In this document: positions 48,654 to 59,810 of the stretch, piece after piece
How positions within the stretch are numbered: the stretch's first letter is position 1
Layout: every line of letters starts with the position of its first letter
NCBI GenBank assembly: GCA_963693085.1
Contig: OY856411.1
Location: forward strand, 65,282,001 to 65,346,000
Length of the DNA stretch: 64,000 nt
Direction: 5' to 3'
Origin: Alisma plantago-aquatica
Lineage: Eukaryota; Streptophyta; Magnoliopsida; Alismatales; Alismataceae
Program-made: the position numbers and the translations under genes
Notes under the pieces: generated by a model
What the model was told of the DNA's origin: nothing
Database searches by the model: none
What the model saw: only the letters and a program-made list of their open reading frames with translations

Positions 48654-50033
48654 ATGGCCTCATCATCTGCTCGTGGGAAGAAGAAGGTCGCCGGCAGGAA
48701 AGGAAGGGAAGCTCGGGAAGCTACTCCACCACTGACGATCATCAACGACATTGCCTTCGTCGATGGAGATGCTGGTGATCGATATCTACGGCTTTCCTCT
48801 AAAGCTCCTCTCCCACGACGAACAGTTGAAGTTATGGACTTCATCAACATCGTCGACTTGGAGGACCTTTTCGAAGTACAAAAGTTAAAAGAATTCATCA
48901 ACCCTTCTTTTCCTTCCTATTCAATCAAGGTAGTGAATGAATTCTATGCAAACCTCATTTCCCACTCTGAAAATGAAACTATCTTCTTCTACACTATGGT
49001 CAATGGGCATAGCTTCCGATTTACTGAAGGGGATATTCTTGAAATGCTAAACATTGACATAGATGAATATCAAGACAGCCTTGACCTTACTTCTGGAAAC
49101 CCCCTTAACCAATTTCTCCAAGATGACCACACCATTAGTCTTAGTGACATCAAAAGGACCATTTTTAAATCCAATACAACCTGTCATGAAGATAGAGGCA
49201 CATATTATGCTATAAATCTTAAACCAGCTGCTAGGATTGTAAACCTTATTGTATCAACAAACATACATCCTAGAGCCAATAAGTCTGAAGTTCCTGTTTT
49301 TCGTATGTGTCTAATATATGCCATTATCCAACGTATTCCCATAAATTTTATCCGCATCATTCTTAAAAACATGCTTGAGTTTTCTGGCAATCCTCCATAT
49401 GCCGATTTTATATGCCAAATTACTCAACATTTCCTTAAGACCCCACTTGAGGATATGGGATATACATGGGAGCGTAAACCACAAAAAATAAGTAAGAATA
49501 CAGTAGAAAAAATGGGAATTGATTTTGGTCATAAAAGGGCTAGAGTTGAAGGAGAAACATCTCATCAAGACATACCACCACCCCCTCCTTCTACTAATCT
49601 ATCACATGACCCCATTCAAAACACTCTTACTTATATAGCTGGTTCCCAATATCACCTAAGCAAACAACTAGACTATAACCATCATGCCATGACTTATATA
49701 AACCAAAGAATGCAAACCCTTTCACCAAACCAACCTGATGAATATCCGTATTCTTTAAATCCTGGCATGCTCAATCCATACAATCCTTCGTACAACTATT
49801 ATCAAACTCCATCTCCACCATCTGTGGATCTTACGCACACTCAGTTTTCATCCATGCAACTGCAAGATATTGCCGCTCATTTCCGATTTGACCGAGTACC
49901 TACATTCTTGGAAGCATATGCTCTAACTAAGACAGGTGCTCTAGATTGGCAAACATTGGTCCAATATTATGGAACTGAGCCTTTTCTTGGGAAAGACCCT
50001 GACATCGATGTAATCCTTAAGTCTTTCCAGTAA
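48654..50033 (+). CDS. T ORF2: 459-aa putative plant transposon protein (Transposase_32-like)
   Basis: An intact frame from the first ATG after the internal TATA box (context ACAATGG). Residues 7-20 are Lys/Arg-rich (RGKKKVAGRKGREAR), a likely nuclear signal. Residues about 75-255 fit the plant family annotated as putative plant transposon protein (Transposase_32, from memory): VVNEFYANLISHSEN, VNGHSFRFTEGDILEML, then INLKPAARIVNLIVSTNIHP and CLIYAIIQRIPINFIRIIL. The last 200 residues are low in order: a PPPPPS stretch, then Tyr/Pro/Asn-rich text (YNYYQTPSPP), then a short structured end. The biochemical role of this family is not established. It has no reverse transcriptase or DDE motif I can see. 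Conservation of a full frame in a young element argues for recent use. Confidence 0.82.
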   Translation: MASSSARGKKKVAGRKGREAREATPPLTIINDIAFVDGDAGDRYLRLSSKAPLPRRTVEVMDFINIVDLEDLFEVQKLKEFINPSFPSYSIKVVNEFYANLISHSENETIFFYTMVNGHSFRFTEGDILEMLNIDIDEYQDSLDLTSGNPLNQFLQDDHTISLSDIKRTIFKSNTTCHEDRGTYYAINLKPAARIVNLIVSTNIHPRANKSEVPVFRMCLIYAIIQRIPINFIRIILKNMLEFSGNPPYADFICQITQHFLKTPLEDMGYTWERKPQKISKNTVEKMGIDFGHKRARVEGETSHQDIPPPPPSTNLSHDPIQNTLTYIAGSQYHLSKQLDYNHHAMTYINQRMQTLSPNQPDEYPYSLNPGMLNPYNPSYNYYQTPSPPSVDLTHTQFSSMQLQDIAAHFRFDRVPTFLEAYALTKTGALDWQTLVQYYGTEPFLGKDPDIDVILKSFQ

Positions 50034-51335
50034 ATGTTGGAGTTATTGTAATGATATCTTTTGAATAATTGTAATGGGTCATCTCTATATGATGTGTCTA
50101 TCTTTTTATGCTTGTAATACATGATTTTAAAGAAATTGGCCATCTTTACTTGATTCCAATGGATATTTTTTTTATGTGAGACATATTCAAAATATGGATT
50201 ATAAGATCATCATTGTAGAACATACCAAATAAGGGGAGAAACCTTTATAATTGTGGCAAAATTGACAAATTACTTAAAACAGCTATGAAACTGTTCGACC
50301 GAGAATGCTATCGGTCGAAAGATCGTCGACCGAGCAGGTTTCTGTTGTCAAGTTTGCAATAAAACTGAATATATTCGCAAATTAATCATGTTTCTCCTCA
50401 TCATGTTGAAGATAAAATTGGCGAAACCACTTCCACTTTGAAAGATGTTTTCTTTGATATTGGTGCTACTTAAACACAAGCTCTTGGTTGTTATATGGAC
50501 ATCATTTTAATGTACTTAATCTTAAGTATACTTTTGATAAAGGTCAAAATCAAAACTTAAAATCATTTGTGACCTTAGCAGCCTTAAATTGCTTTAATTG
50601 TAAGATTAAGGGGGGGCTCTTAAAAACAAATTTGATTATTTGATTAAGAAGCTTACAAAAACATTATTTGGAGCTTGTTACGACCTTAGTATTTTTGGTT
50701 ATGAAGAAATCTATGAATTTCAGAAAAATGATATAACTTGTACTTAAAGGAACTCTCTAAACAAATCGGGACATAACATCCCTTGCATTTGGATGGAGAC
50801 ATTTTTTATGTACTCTGAGGTTAAAGGATTCTCATATCATTTTATGGGCTTAACATTCCTTGTAAAATGGATGAGAAATCAATACATATGCCATGTATCT
50901 AACATGACCTCATATCATTTCAAGGCTTAACATCCTTTGCAAATGATTGAGAAACAAATTGTGGCTAAATTAGAAAAATATGATATTAAATCCATGTTCC
51001 TAATAGGATATCTAATTAAGGGGGAGTTTTTATTCTTAACGGTTATCTTTTTGAAATGACAAAGGGGGAGAGATAAATATAAAACTGTAATTTAGAAATT
51101 ATGTAAACCTCAATTAATGAGTTTCATAAATAAACTCTTGGCTTTACATTGAAAGTTGCTATATTCCCAAATGATCTGGATTTCATGTTCCACAATTCAT
51201 GGGGAATAATAAGCACACATTTTATACACAAGAGAAAAAGCTACAAAAGGTAATCTAAAGGTATGAAACTCATATGTTTTATATTTCCTTTATTTATATT
51301 TTGGAAATGTTTGTCATCTTCAAAAAGGGGGAGAT
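50034..51335. other. T 3' interior: non-coding, with one palindromic site and purine tract
   Basis: Contains one more TCGACCGA/TCGGTCGA cluster (50293-50303 and 50310-50335), two related segments of the type CTCATATCATTT..GGGCTTAACAT (about 50833 and 50909), GGGGG-rich words typical of SIRE-like elements, and the primer tract for plus-strand synthesis just before the 3' LTR. No gene is visible. Confidence 0.75.
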
Positions 51336-52785
51336 TGTTGGCTAAATGGACATCTATAAATCTCTTTGTTTTGATTATGACAAACATTTCATTCTTATTA
51401 ATCTAACGAGCTACTTGAGTGTGCAGGATGACAAAGCAACAAGGGAAAATCTACAAGCTTACATATTTATATTTTCATGCAATGTAATCACTGTTGTAAA
51501 AACTTGTACAAAAATATAATTTACAAGTACTTAGAATTGCATGTAAATCAAGCGTTAGATTCTCCCTAGCTAAACACCACAGTTAGACAAGTCATCCCAT
51601 TCAAATAGGATTACTTATGCACACTCACACACATAATTAGTGCCTAAATTGAAACCTTGAAATAGGATCAATCTCGGTCGACAAACTCCTCGACCGAGAC
51701 ACTCTCGGTCGACAATCTTCTCGACCGAGAAAGATCCAAAGTAGCCGTTAGACACAACAGAAAAGTTAGTTGGCAGTTGATGAAAGACGTTGCAGATCAC
51801 TTGTTCCAGAGAGCCTGTCGGTCGACAAAAGTTCGACCGAGTAGGTATATCGGTCACCCATTTGTCGACCGAGATGGTCTCTGACAACAACTGCAGAGTT
51901 AATTAATTAGCCGTTGTTAAAGCAACAACTTTGTACCTAACGGCTAGTTAAGCACTTAGAAACCCCTAGAAGTTGTCTAGAACGTCCTTAAGCATCCTTA
52001 GGCCATTCCTATAAATAGGACAAGCCATAGGACACCTAAACTCACTTGTTTTACACTTGCTACACTTGAGAAAATACTTGAGCATACTTGAGCAATCTGT
52101 TGCAAGCAATTTGAGCATTGTGATCATTGGCCTACTTTCTCCTTAGCTCAAATTCGTGTCCTACAGGCTAGCATCTCCTTACTACAGCACTTACACTTCT
52201 ACACTCATTGGTTAGGAGATCAATACGCTTGATATAGGCAAATCAAGCCTTGTGCTTAAAAGGATAAGTTGTAATTTCTATTTCCTTTCTTGTTCCTTTT
52301 TATCCTTGTATTCTCCTTGCTACTCCTAGGGTTGGAGGCTGCGGATTGGAGAGAGTTTGACTTCTCAGGTGGAGAAGGGGACTTCAAGCTACTTCAAGAA
52401 GGTTATCGCACGGGAAGCTACTTCAAGAAGGCTATTGCAACGGGAAGCTACTTCAAGAGGAAGACTGCTTCAAGGTGGTGCAATTACTTCTAGGTGAAGG
52501 CTGCTTCAAGGTTGGGCGATTACTTCTAAGTGAAGGCTGCTTGAAGGGTTTAGGAAAAGAAATTGTATTTTATGTAAAATCCTTGCGAGGTAATAAAATA
52601 AATTTCTTTTCAAATCCCAGTTGGGTAAGCAACCGGGTAGTGGACTGACTGCCTTAGTATTTGCTAAGGTAGGAACCACTCTAAATCCTTGTCCCCTTGT
52701 TCAATATTTTTGTGATTGGTTGTTTGAGTTAAATAATTGTTTAAAATTGTTTAAAACCCTATTCACCCCCCCTCTAGTGTTTTCA
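51336..52785 (+). mobile_element. T 3' LTR (1450 bp)
   Basis: Same length as the 5' LTR with only substitutions. The fourth hairpin has lost its left arm (TCGGTCACCC, about 51849-51858), while the first is a perfect palindrome here. Confidence 0.95.
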
Positions 52786-53455
52786 CTAGGGTGAGTGTGT
52801 GTTGTCCAAGGAAGCTTTGTGTCGTCCAACACAGTGGTGTGTCACCCAGTAGCTTGGTTGTGTCACCCAGCAGGAGTTGTTGCTTGTGTCGCCCATGTGG
52901 CTTGGCCTTGGTTGGTGGACACTTGGTGCCTATCTTGGACAAGTGTCCCATGCCTTGCTAGAGTGTTGGCTTGAACCCTAGGACAAGTGTCCCTTGGGTG
53001 GACGACACATAGCATGGTTGTGCCTTGGTTTCTCCTCCCCTTCTTCCTATATAGGTTGCTCTTCTCCTTGCCCTTGTCTCCTTTGATCTTTTGGTCTCTC
53101 CTCCACCTTGTGTGCATGATATCCCTCTCCATCTAGCTTGTGTTGGCCGATACACTCCCTTGGAGTTGAAGTGGTGGCCGATACACCTTCTTGGAGAAGC
53201 TTTGGTGGATGATAGCTTTGGACCTTGGAGTGTTCCTTCTTCCTTGGAGCTTGGAGCTAAGGCGGGTTGCATAACTTCTAACCCTAACTCCTTTACCTCT
53301 AGCTATAACATTGTTACATGTTAGTAGTTAGCTTAGACTTGTATCTTGCTTGTGTTTCTTTGGTGGCCGATATCCCCTTAGGGTTTAGGGTTTCTAGTGT
53401 ACCTAGTGGTCGAGGGTTGTGTTGTTTTGAGATGGAGGTTGATGGTGACCTAGGG

Positions 53456-53590
53456 TTGGGCGATACCCCTTTTATGTGGGTGTGTTGGATGATACCTCTT
53501 TGATGTGGGTGTGTTGGGCGATACCCCTTTGATGTGGGTGTGTTGGGCGATACCCCTTTGATGTGGGTGTGTTGGATGATATTCTTTTGA
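53456..53590. repeat. 29-bp minisatellite in Y LTR
   Basis: TTGGGCGATACCCCTTTGAT-type units start at 53456, 53485, 53514, 53543 and 53572, an exact 29-bp step. The repeat supplies an open frame on the minus strand (53839-53450) that I do not regard as a gene. Confidence 0.93.
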
Positions 53591-55901
53591 GATGGACGAC
53601 ATGGCACCTTTGTCTTTGAGTTGGACGATATGGTGCTCTCCTTGGTGGACGACATGGTACCTTAAGTTGGACGACATGATGAGTCCATGAGGTTGGTCGA
53701 TACCCTTACCCATGTGTTGGGCGATAGGGTGAGCTAGGGTTTTATTGGCCGATGGATGTTGTTGGGTGATACATCTTAAGGGTTGGCTGATATCCATGTT
53801 GACCGGTAGGCCATGCATGGTGTGGTGGCCGATAGCCATGTTGGGCGATAGGCCTTGATAGGTTTTAGTGAGGGTTGTGAGGTTTTAGTGAGGGTATGAG
53901 GTCCTTTGGTGACGGTCTCATATGTGATGGAAGTGGATGCTTATGCATAAACAAATAACGATAGTGTTGCCTTGATTAGTAATGATAACAATGATAAAGA
54001 TTGGATAGCAAAGATGTTAATAATTTAAATGATGGTGATGCCATGCTAGTAGTGAAAGCAATAATAATGTTAATAGTAACAATAATACAGGCCCTCTGTA
54101 TTCAACATGACTGCGTACTTGATATGAATATCTTGACTATTCATGTAATTCTGAAATAAGGATAAGTATAGATGTGACTTGTTAATAATACGCTTGATCA
54201 TCAATTAGTGTAAGAATGATAAGTAAAGTATCTTGAATTGCATTTCATGATAGTACCATATTCATTTTGTTGAATCTACGATTATTGTGTACCCTAACCA
54301 TGCATGTGATGACTTAGCCATAAAGGGGTATGTGACATATGTGATGAGTAACATTACTTTGATAATTGCTCTATAAGATTATGTATGTGATGTGTTTGTC
54401 CCATGATGATGATGTGAGCCTTAAGAGGCAGTGACAGTGCATGATGAGGGATTGATATCCCATGGTATGTGATGAACCTTGATATGGATCTGGATGGTTG
54501 GCAAGAGGCCAAGTGGTAACATGTGATGTTGGATCCTTGTGATGGATCAGGTGGATGTGGGTTCCATATTAACATAATGTTCTTTACATTCCGTTATATC
54601 TTGCATGTTATACAACTTGGTTGAATCCTGCAATCCATCTAAAAGATACTAATTAATTACAGTGGAATTACATCATGTAGTTTTCCCTGGCCATAGATCC
54701 ATCATCGTCAGGACTTGGTGATGGTGAAACATGTTCTCCTACGGGTTAACCTGGAAGCGCATATTGTTGAATATGTGTAGGTTACTCCTAGCCTGAAAAT
54801 GAGGAGGTAAGAGTGTAACTTCAGTTGCAGATTCAGATATGTACGTAGAGCATGGTGAACAGGACCATGGCTCAGGATATGTGATGTATGGAGCATGAAT
54901 GCGTTCATGGCTCAGAGCATGGTGAACAGGCCCGTGGCTCAGTTTTACTAGTGCCGAGACCTGTACCAAGGCGGGCTAGAGAGAGGGTAGCCTATGGAGC
55001 TGACCCTGTGGCTTAGACCACTTCAGCATGTGACTGTGGTCCTGCTTGTGTTGTACTCGTGTACTGACCACGAGGTGGGAGGTCGTGGAGTCCTTCTCTT
55101 CCATTGACCTTGTATGGCACCGACTTGGGTTTCGTAATCGAAGGTTGGACTTGAACGGTACGGTTCAAATCCTCAGGGCATAATAATAAAACGTAATATA
55201 GCCGTTTAGTATTTACTGATCATATCAAACACGAAACATTGGTTGAGGCCTTGTTTGTGTAATATCTCTGTTATACCTTGCAGGTTATGTGGTAATATGT
55301 CTTATCTTGATAATTAGGTTATGTGGCATTATATCTTGTTCTGATAATCATGATACATAGTGATATATCTTATCTTATCAATCATGTTCCATTGAAAGAC
55401 ATCTGTTTATATGCTTTAGTACAGCTGGTATGCTTGCCGGTAAGAATAGTCTTGCTTTATATATAACTGCTCTTGATATACCTGTCGATAGTTATCTGCA
55501 GTTATAGTTTATCTTACTGAGGTTCTGTAGTTGCGGTGGGGAGCTATGTTTCCCGCTGGGACAATTGTTCAATTGTCTCACCCCACTGGTTTACACCCTT
55601 TTTAAGTGGTCGAGGTAGACGTGGTTGTGGTTGTGGTGTTGCGGACGAGCAGCTTGAGGAGAAGTAGAAGGCAAGCGATGGACATGCTGCTGTTTTGGAT
55701 GTTTTGTACTAGAGTCTAGAGTCATCCCTGTACTCTCAAGTCCTTGGAAGTGTTTTGATGATGTTTCATGATGAACGATCGATGATGTCTGTATATCCTG
55801 TTGTTGGCCGGATGTGGGCCTTTATGTGTATGAACAGGTGGTGATCTCATGTGGTAGATGAACAGCTATTCCTGAGCTGTGGACATGTATCAGATCTCGT
55901 G

Positions 55902-55902
<1 letters not shown>

Positions 55903-55956
<54 letters not shown>
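55903..55956. repeat. AT microsatellite in Y LTR
   Basis: About 25 TA dinucleotides in a row, after GTATG. Confidence 0.95.
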
Positions 55957-55959
<3 letters not shown>

Positions 55960-56131
55960 ATGTTTATGTGCAGGATTAGGACTGGAAAGTAATAGTTTCA
56001 CAGTTTATCAGTTTTCCGCAATCGGTTTTAATTAACCCGTATTTTCGATAATTTGTGGTTATGGTGATTTCCGCACGTTTTCGCGCAACACCTCATTATC
56101 TATATGATAATGGGATGTGTTGCCACAAGCT

Positions 56132-56143
56132 TGGTATCAGAGC
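56132..56143 (+). other. Y primer binding site (initiator Met tRNA type)
   Basis: TGGTATCAGAGC, four bases after the LTR end at 56127. Confidence 0.93.
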
Positions 56144-56251
56144 TCTAGGTTCGCTGAGTCTACAAGGATCTAGGACTAGGTTGAGTCTGCTCTTATGAGT
56201 TTTCCAGGTTTTCTTATAAAATATTCTGCCCTCAGCAGAAGAAAGGCCAAG

Positions 56252-57457
56252 ATGTCTAGAAACCATGAAGAACATGCTCCTGAGCATAGTGATGCTACAT
56301 CGGTTGATGGAGCAGATGGACGGGCACATGAAGATCGGGTGCCTGAGGTTCCCCAATTTAACACAGCCATACTTGAACATCTTGCCTACCAACAACTAAT
56401 GGGGCAGTTAATGGCTACGACGAATCTCATGGTTGAATGATTACCAGTGCCTCCTCCACGAGCACAGGTTCCCCATGGAGAAGAATTGGGTGTTGGGAAG
56501 ACCTTCGAGCGGCTTCGCCGAGTTGGAGCTTCGGATTATGCCGGAACGGCTGATCCAGTGGATGCAGATCTGTGGCTGACAAGTCTCGAGAAGGCTTTTC
56601 GGATCCTTGACATCCCCGAAGCAGACAAGGTAAAGCATGCTGTCTACCTTCTGAAAGGTAGTGCTGGTCACTGATGGACCATCGAAGAAGAGAAGCGGCC
56701 TAGTGAGGTGATCTGTTGGGAAGTGTTTCGACGTGAGTTCGTCACCAGATACTTTCCGAAGATGTATCTGGATGAGAAGGTTAGTCAGTTCGAGAACCTG
56801 AGACAGAGAACGATGAACATCACCGAGTATGAAGCCAAGTTTATGGATCTGTTGAGGTTCTGTCCTCACATGGCGGTAACAGACGAGGAACGAATCATCC
56901 ATTTCAAGAAGGGTTTGAGTGCTGAGTTGAAGACCCCAGTGTCTGCGTTGGAAAACCGAGGGCGGTTTGCTATGTTGGTTGAATCTGTTCGATAGATCGA
57001 GAGGACAGTAAGGGAGAAAAGAGAGTCTGTGTCTCTTAAAAGACCTGCTCAGTTTCAGGGACGAAGGTTTGGTGGCTTCAAGAAGCCCAGGTTTTCAGCA
57101 CCGTCAGTGATGAGAAGTTCTGGTGTACCATCTCAGTGGTCTCCACGTAAGGGGAAAGGTTATGTTTCTTCACCATCTAAGGCACACAGCTCAGCTTCTG
57201 TTGCAGTAACAGGGCCATCTAGGCCACAAGTTGATGATAGAGCATGTCATCTTTGTGGACAAGTCGGGCATTGGAAGTTCAATTGCTCGAATAGAGATGT
57301 TGAAGTGACGCAGCAGCCGAGGCAGAGTCTTTAGAGGTTAGAGAGACCACAACCCAGTGGTAGCAGAGGACGAGGATGCGGTCAAGCGTCTCAAGCTGGA
57401 TCATCTGCTCAAGGGAGCAGAGGTCGTGGACAGCAAGCAACGGCTCAATTCTATGCC
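56252..57457 (+). pseudogene. Y gag, full length but with four in-frame stops
   Basis: The start ATG at 56252 (MSRNHEEHAPEHS) matches the X start; an upstream ATG at 56195 in the same frame is not shared by X. Gag core pieces: DLWLTSLEKAFRIL, KVKHAVYLLKGSAGH, then FRREFVTRYFPKMYLDEKV (retrotransposon Gag domain), then the zinc knuckle CHLCGQVGHWKFNC with all four ligands, then an Arg/Gly/Gln-rich tail. Stops at 56438 (TGA), 56672 (TGA), 56993 (TAG) and 57332 (TAG); several sit where CGA or CAG is expected from X or the family. With these removed it would be a normal Gag, so inactivation is recent relative to X. Confidence 0.92.
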
Positions 57458-58174
57458 ATGAGTCAGCCGAAGGCGATAGTCAACCCGCGAGTGATGACAG
57501 GTCAGATGGAGTTATTTCATTCTGATATGTCTTCTTCTTGCTTTATATCTGTTCTGGTTGACCCGGGTGCTACACACTCTTTTATCGCCTATAGTATGCT
57601 TGAAAACTATCGTATACCTGTGAGTCGTAAAGGGGATAGTTTGCTGTTAGAAACCCCTCTTGATGGTTCTTCGTTGCTTTGAGAAGAATGTCCATCTTGT
57701 GTTTTGTCTTTTTCGGGACACAGTATTCAAGTGGATCTCATGCCACTTGATATGCATGGTTTTGATGTTATCCTTGGGATGGATACCTTAGAAAAATATA
57801 AGGTTGTTTTAGATTGTGGTTCCAAGCAGGCGGTGTTTGATGATGCTGGAGAACAGTGGATCTTCCAAGGAGATAGGAAGATTCTTCCGATGTGTCTAGT
57901 GTCAGCTATGGTGGCAGATAGGTTGTTACGACAAGGATGTGAGGCGTTCTTAGCTCACGTTGTGGATACTGTTGTGGATACCAAGGGAAAATGCCTTAAC
58001 CTTGAAGAGGTGCCAGTAGTCCGAGAGTTTGCAGATGTGTTTCCTGAGGAGTTTCCTGGTGTTCCTCCACCCCGAGAGATCGATTTTGAGATCAATCTGG
58101 TTCCAGGAACGCAGCCGATTGCACAGACACCGTATAGGATGGCTCCAGTAGAAATGGTAGAGTTGAAGAAGTAG
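57458..58174 (+). pseudogene. Y aspartic protease and start of reverse transcriptase
   Basis: Protease with the active site VDPGATHSFIAYSM (about 57555-57600); a TGA at 57680 replaces the Arg codon seen in X (SLLREE). The frame continues from 57704 (SFSGHSIQVDLMPL, FDVILGMDTLEKY) into the linker (VVREFADVFPEEFPGVPP) and the reverse transcriptase start (PYRMAPVEMVELKK), ending with a TAG at 58172 where X has CAG. Confidence 0.92.
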
Positions 58175-59810
58175 TTGCAGGAGTTGCAGGAGTTGAAGAA
58201 GGATGGTTCGATGCGGTTGTGTATAGACTACCGACAGTTGAACAAGGTCACGATCAAGAATAAGTACCTGTTGCCGAGGATAGATGATCTGTTCGATCAG
58301 TTGCATGGTGCTATAGTGTTTTCAAAGATCGATCTACGGTCTGGATATCATCAGTTGAGGATAAAGGCGGATGACATACCAAAGTCAGCTTTTCGGACAA
58401 GGTATGGTCACTACGAGTTCATGGTTATGCCGTTTGGGCTAACCAATGCACCTGCTGCTTTCATGGACCTGATGAACAGAGTGTTTCGTCCGTTCTTAGA
58501 TCAGTTTGTTGTAGTTTTTATAGATGACATCTTGATCTATAGTCGGGACAGGCTAGAGCATGAGCAACATCTTCGTCGAGTGTTGACTCTTCTTCGTCAA
58601 CATCAGTTGTATGCCAAGTTCAGTAAGTGTGAGTTCTGGTTGGACGAAGTGACTTTCTTGGGTCATGTGATATCTGCTGAAGGAATCAAAGTAGATCCGA
58701 AGAAAGTGGAATCCGTTGCGGATTGGGAACAGCCGAAGACGTCGACAGAAGTTTGCAATTTCCTTGGTCTAGCAGGATACTACCGGAGGTTTATCAAGGA
58801 CTTCAGTGTGATCGCGTTGCCAATGACGAAGTTGACCAGAAAGGATGTACCTTTTGTTTTGGATGATCAATGTCAGCAAGCTTTCCAAAGTTTGAAGGAG
58901 AAGCTGACCAGCGCTCCAGTGTTGATCTTACCAGAGCCTAGGAAAGGCTATGTTGTCTTCTGTGATGCTTCCAAGAAAGGTTTGGGTTGTGCTGATGCAG
59001 GAGGATCATGTGGTTTCTTTTGCTTCGCGACAACTTAGGAAACACGAGGAGAACTATCCGACTCATGATTTGGAGTTGGCAGCAGTGGTTCATGCGTTAA
59101 AGATTTGGAGACACTATCTTTATGGGGAAGCGTGTCAGATCTTTACGGATCATAAGAATCTAAAGTACATCTTCTCACAACAAGAGTTGAACATGCGACA
59201 GCGTCGATGGATGGAACTAATCAATGATTATGACTGCACTATCGAGTATCACCCTGGTAAGGCGAATGTGGTAGCAGACGCGCTTAGCAGAAAGTCTTCT
59301 TCTCCCAAGAAGGCACAATTGAGTTCTTTGGTATGCCATAGGCAGGATATGTTAGTCTCTCTACGACAGATGAACATGCAGATGGAGGTTTCCTCGTTGG
59401 CTGGACTTTTAGCACAAATGCAAGTCAAGCCCACGTTGAGACAGCAAATCAAAGATGCACAACAAATGGATGATACAGTACATTTGATCAGATCAGAGTT
59501 TGGCAGCGAAAAGCGTGATGGGTTCCATGAGTCTGAGGATGGAGTGGTTTGCTATCATAATAGGATGGTGGTTCCAGATGCTGATAAGCTAAGGAATCTA
59601 GTGCTTGAGGAAGCACACACGTCGATGTATGCTATGCATCCAGGTGTCACCAAGATGTACCATAGTCTGAAGGACTTGTATTGGTGGCCCGGCTTGAAGA
59701 AAGACGTAGCTGAGTTTGTGGCTAGGTGTGTGGTATGTCAGCAAGTCAAGGCTGAGCATCAAAAGCCGGCAGGTACGTTGCAACCTCTGCCAATACCGCA
59801 GTAGAAATGG
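58175..59810 (+). pseudogene. Y reverse transcriptase, RNase H and integrase zinc domain
   Basis: The catalytic box [10 protein letters not shown] is intact (about 58518-58547). However, some 20 residues of the fingers present in X (LDKGFIRPS...VLFIKK) are missing between ELQEL and KKDGS, at a short GTTGCAGGAGTTG repeat. RNase H starts at [13 protein letters not shown] and then shifts frame near 58990, where two bases appear to be missing; it continues from about 58995 with [15 protein letters not shown] and IFTDHKNLKYIFS to YHPGKANVVADALSRK. The integrase zinc domain follows (HTSMYAMHPGVTKMYH ... CVVCQQV). A TAG ends the frame at 59802 where X has TGG. Confidence 0.92.

Larger units (their letters stand above)
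45092..52785 (+). mobile_element. Element T: young two-ORF non-autonomous LTR retrotransposon, 7.7 kb
   Basis: Both LTRs are exactly 1450 bp (45092-46541; 51336-52785), start TGTTGG, end TTTTCA, and differ at about 15 sites by eye. The 5-bp duplication CTAGG is perfect (45087-45091; 52786-52790). A primer site (46544-46555) and a purine tract (51322-51335, AAAAAGGGGGAGAT) are intact. The interior (4794 bp) encodes a Gag C-terminal-like protein and a second 459-residue protein, with no protease, integrase or reverse transcriptase. LTR size, GGGGGAGA tract and the Gag ending in WVPK resemble copia elements of the SIRE group. It needs enzymes from a helper. Confidence 0.95.
52786..56127 (+). mobile_element. 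Y 5' LTR, main part after T
   Basis: Continues the LTR broken at 45091. It holds a CTATATAGG box (53047-53055) with a pyrimidine-rich stretch after it, a 29-bp minisatellite (53456-53590), many GGCCGATA/GGGCGATA words, and an AT microsatellite (55903-55956). The end, GATGTGTTGCCACA, is followed by the primer site. Total LTR length without T is about 3.66 kb. Confidence 0.88.

Noticed and set aside
53314..53839. 113- and 129-residue minus-strand frames
   Set aside because: They read through the 29-bp minisatellite, which has no stop in that phase.
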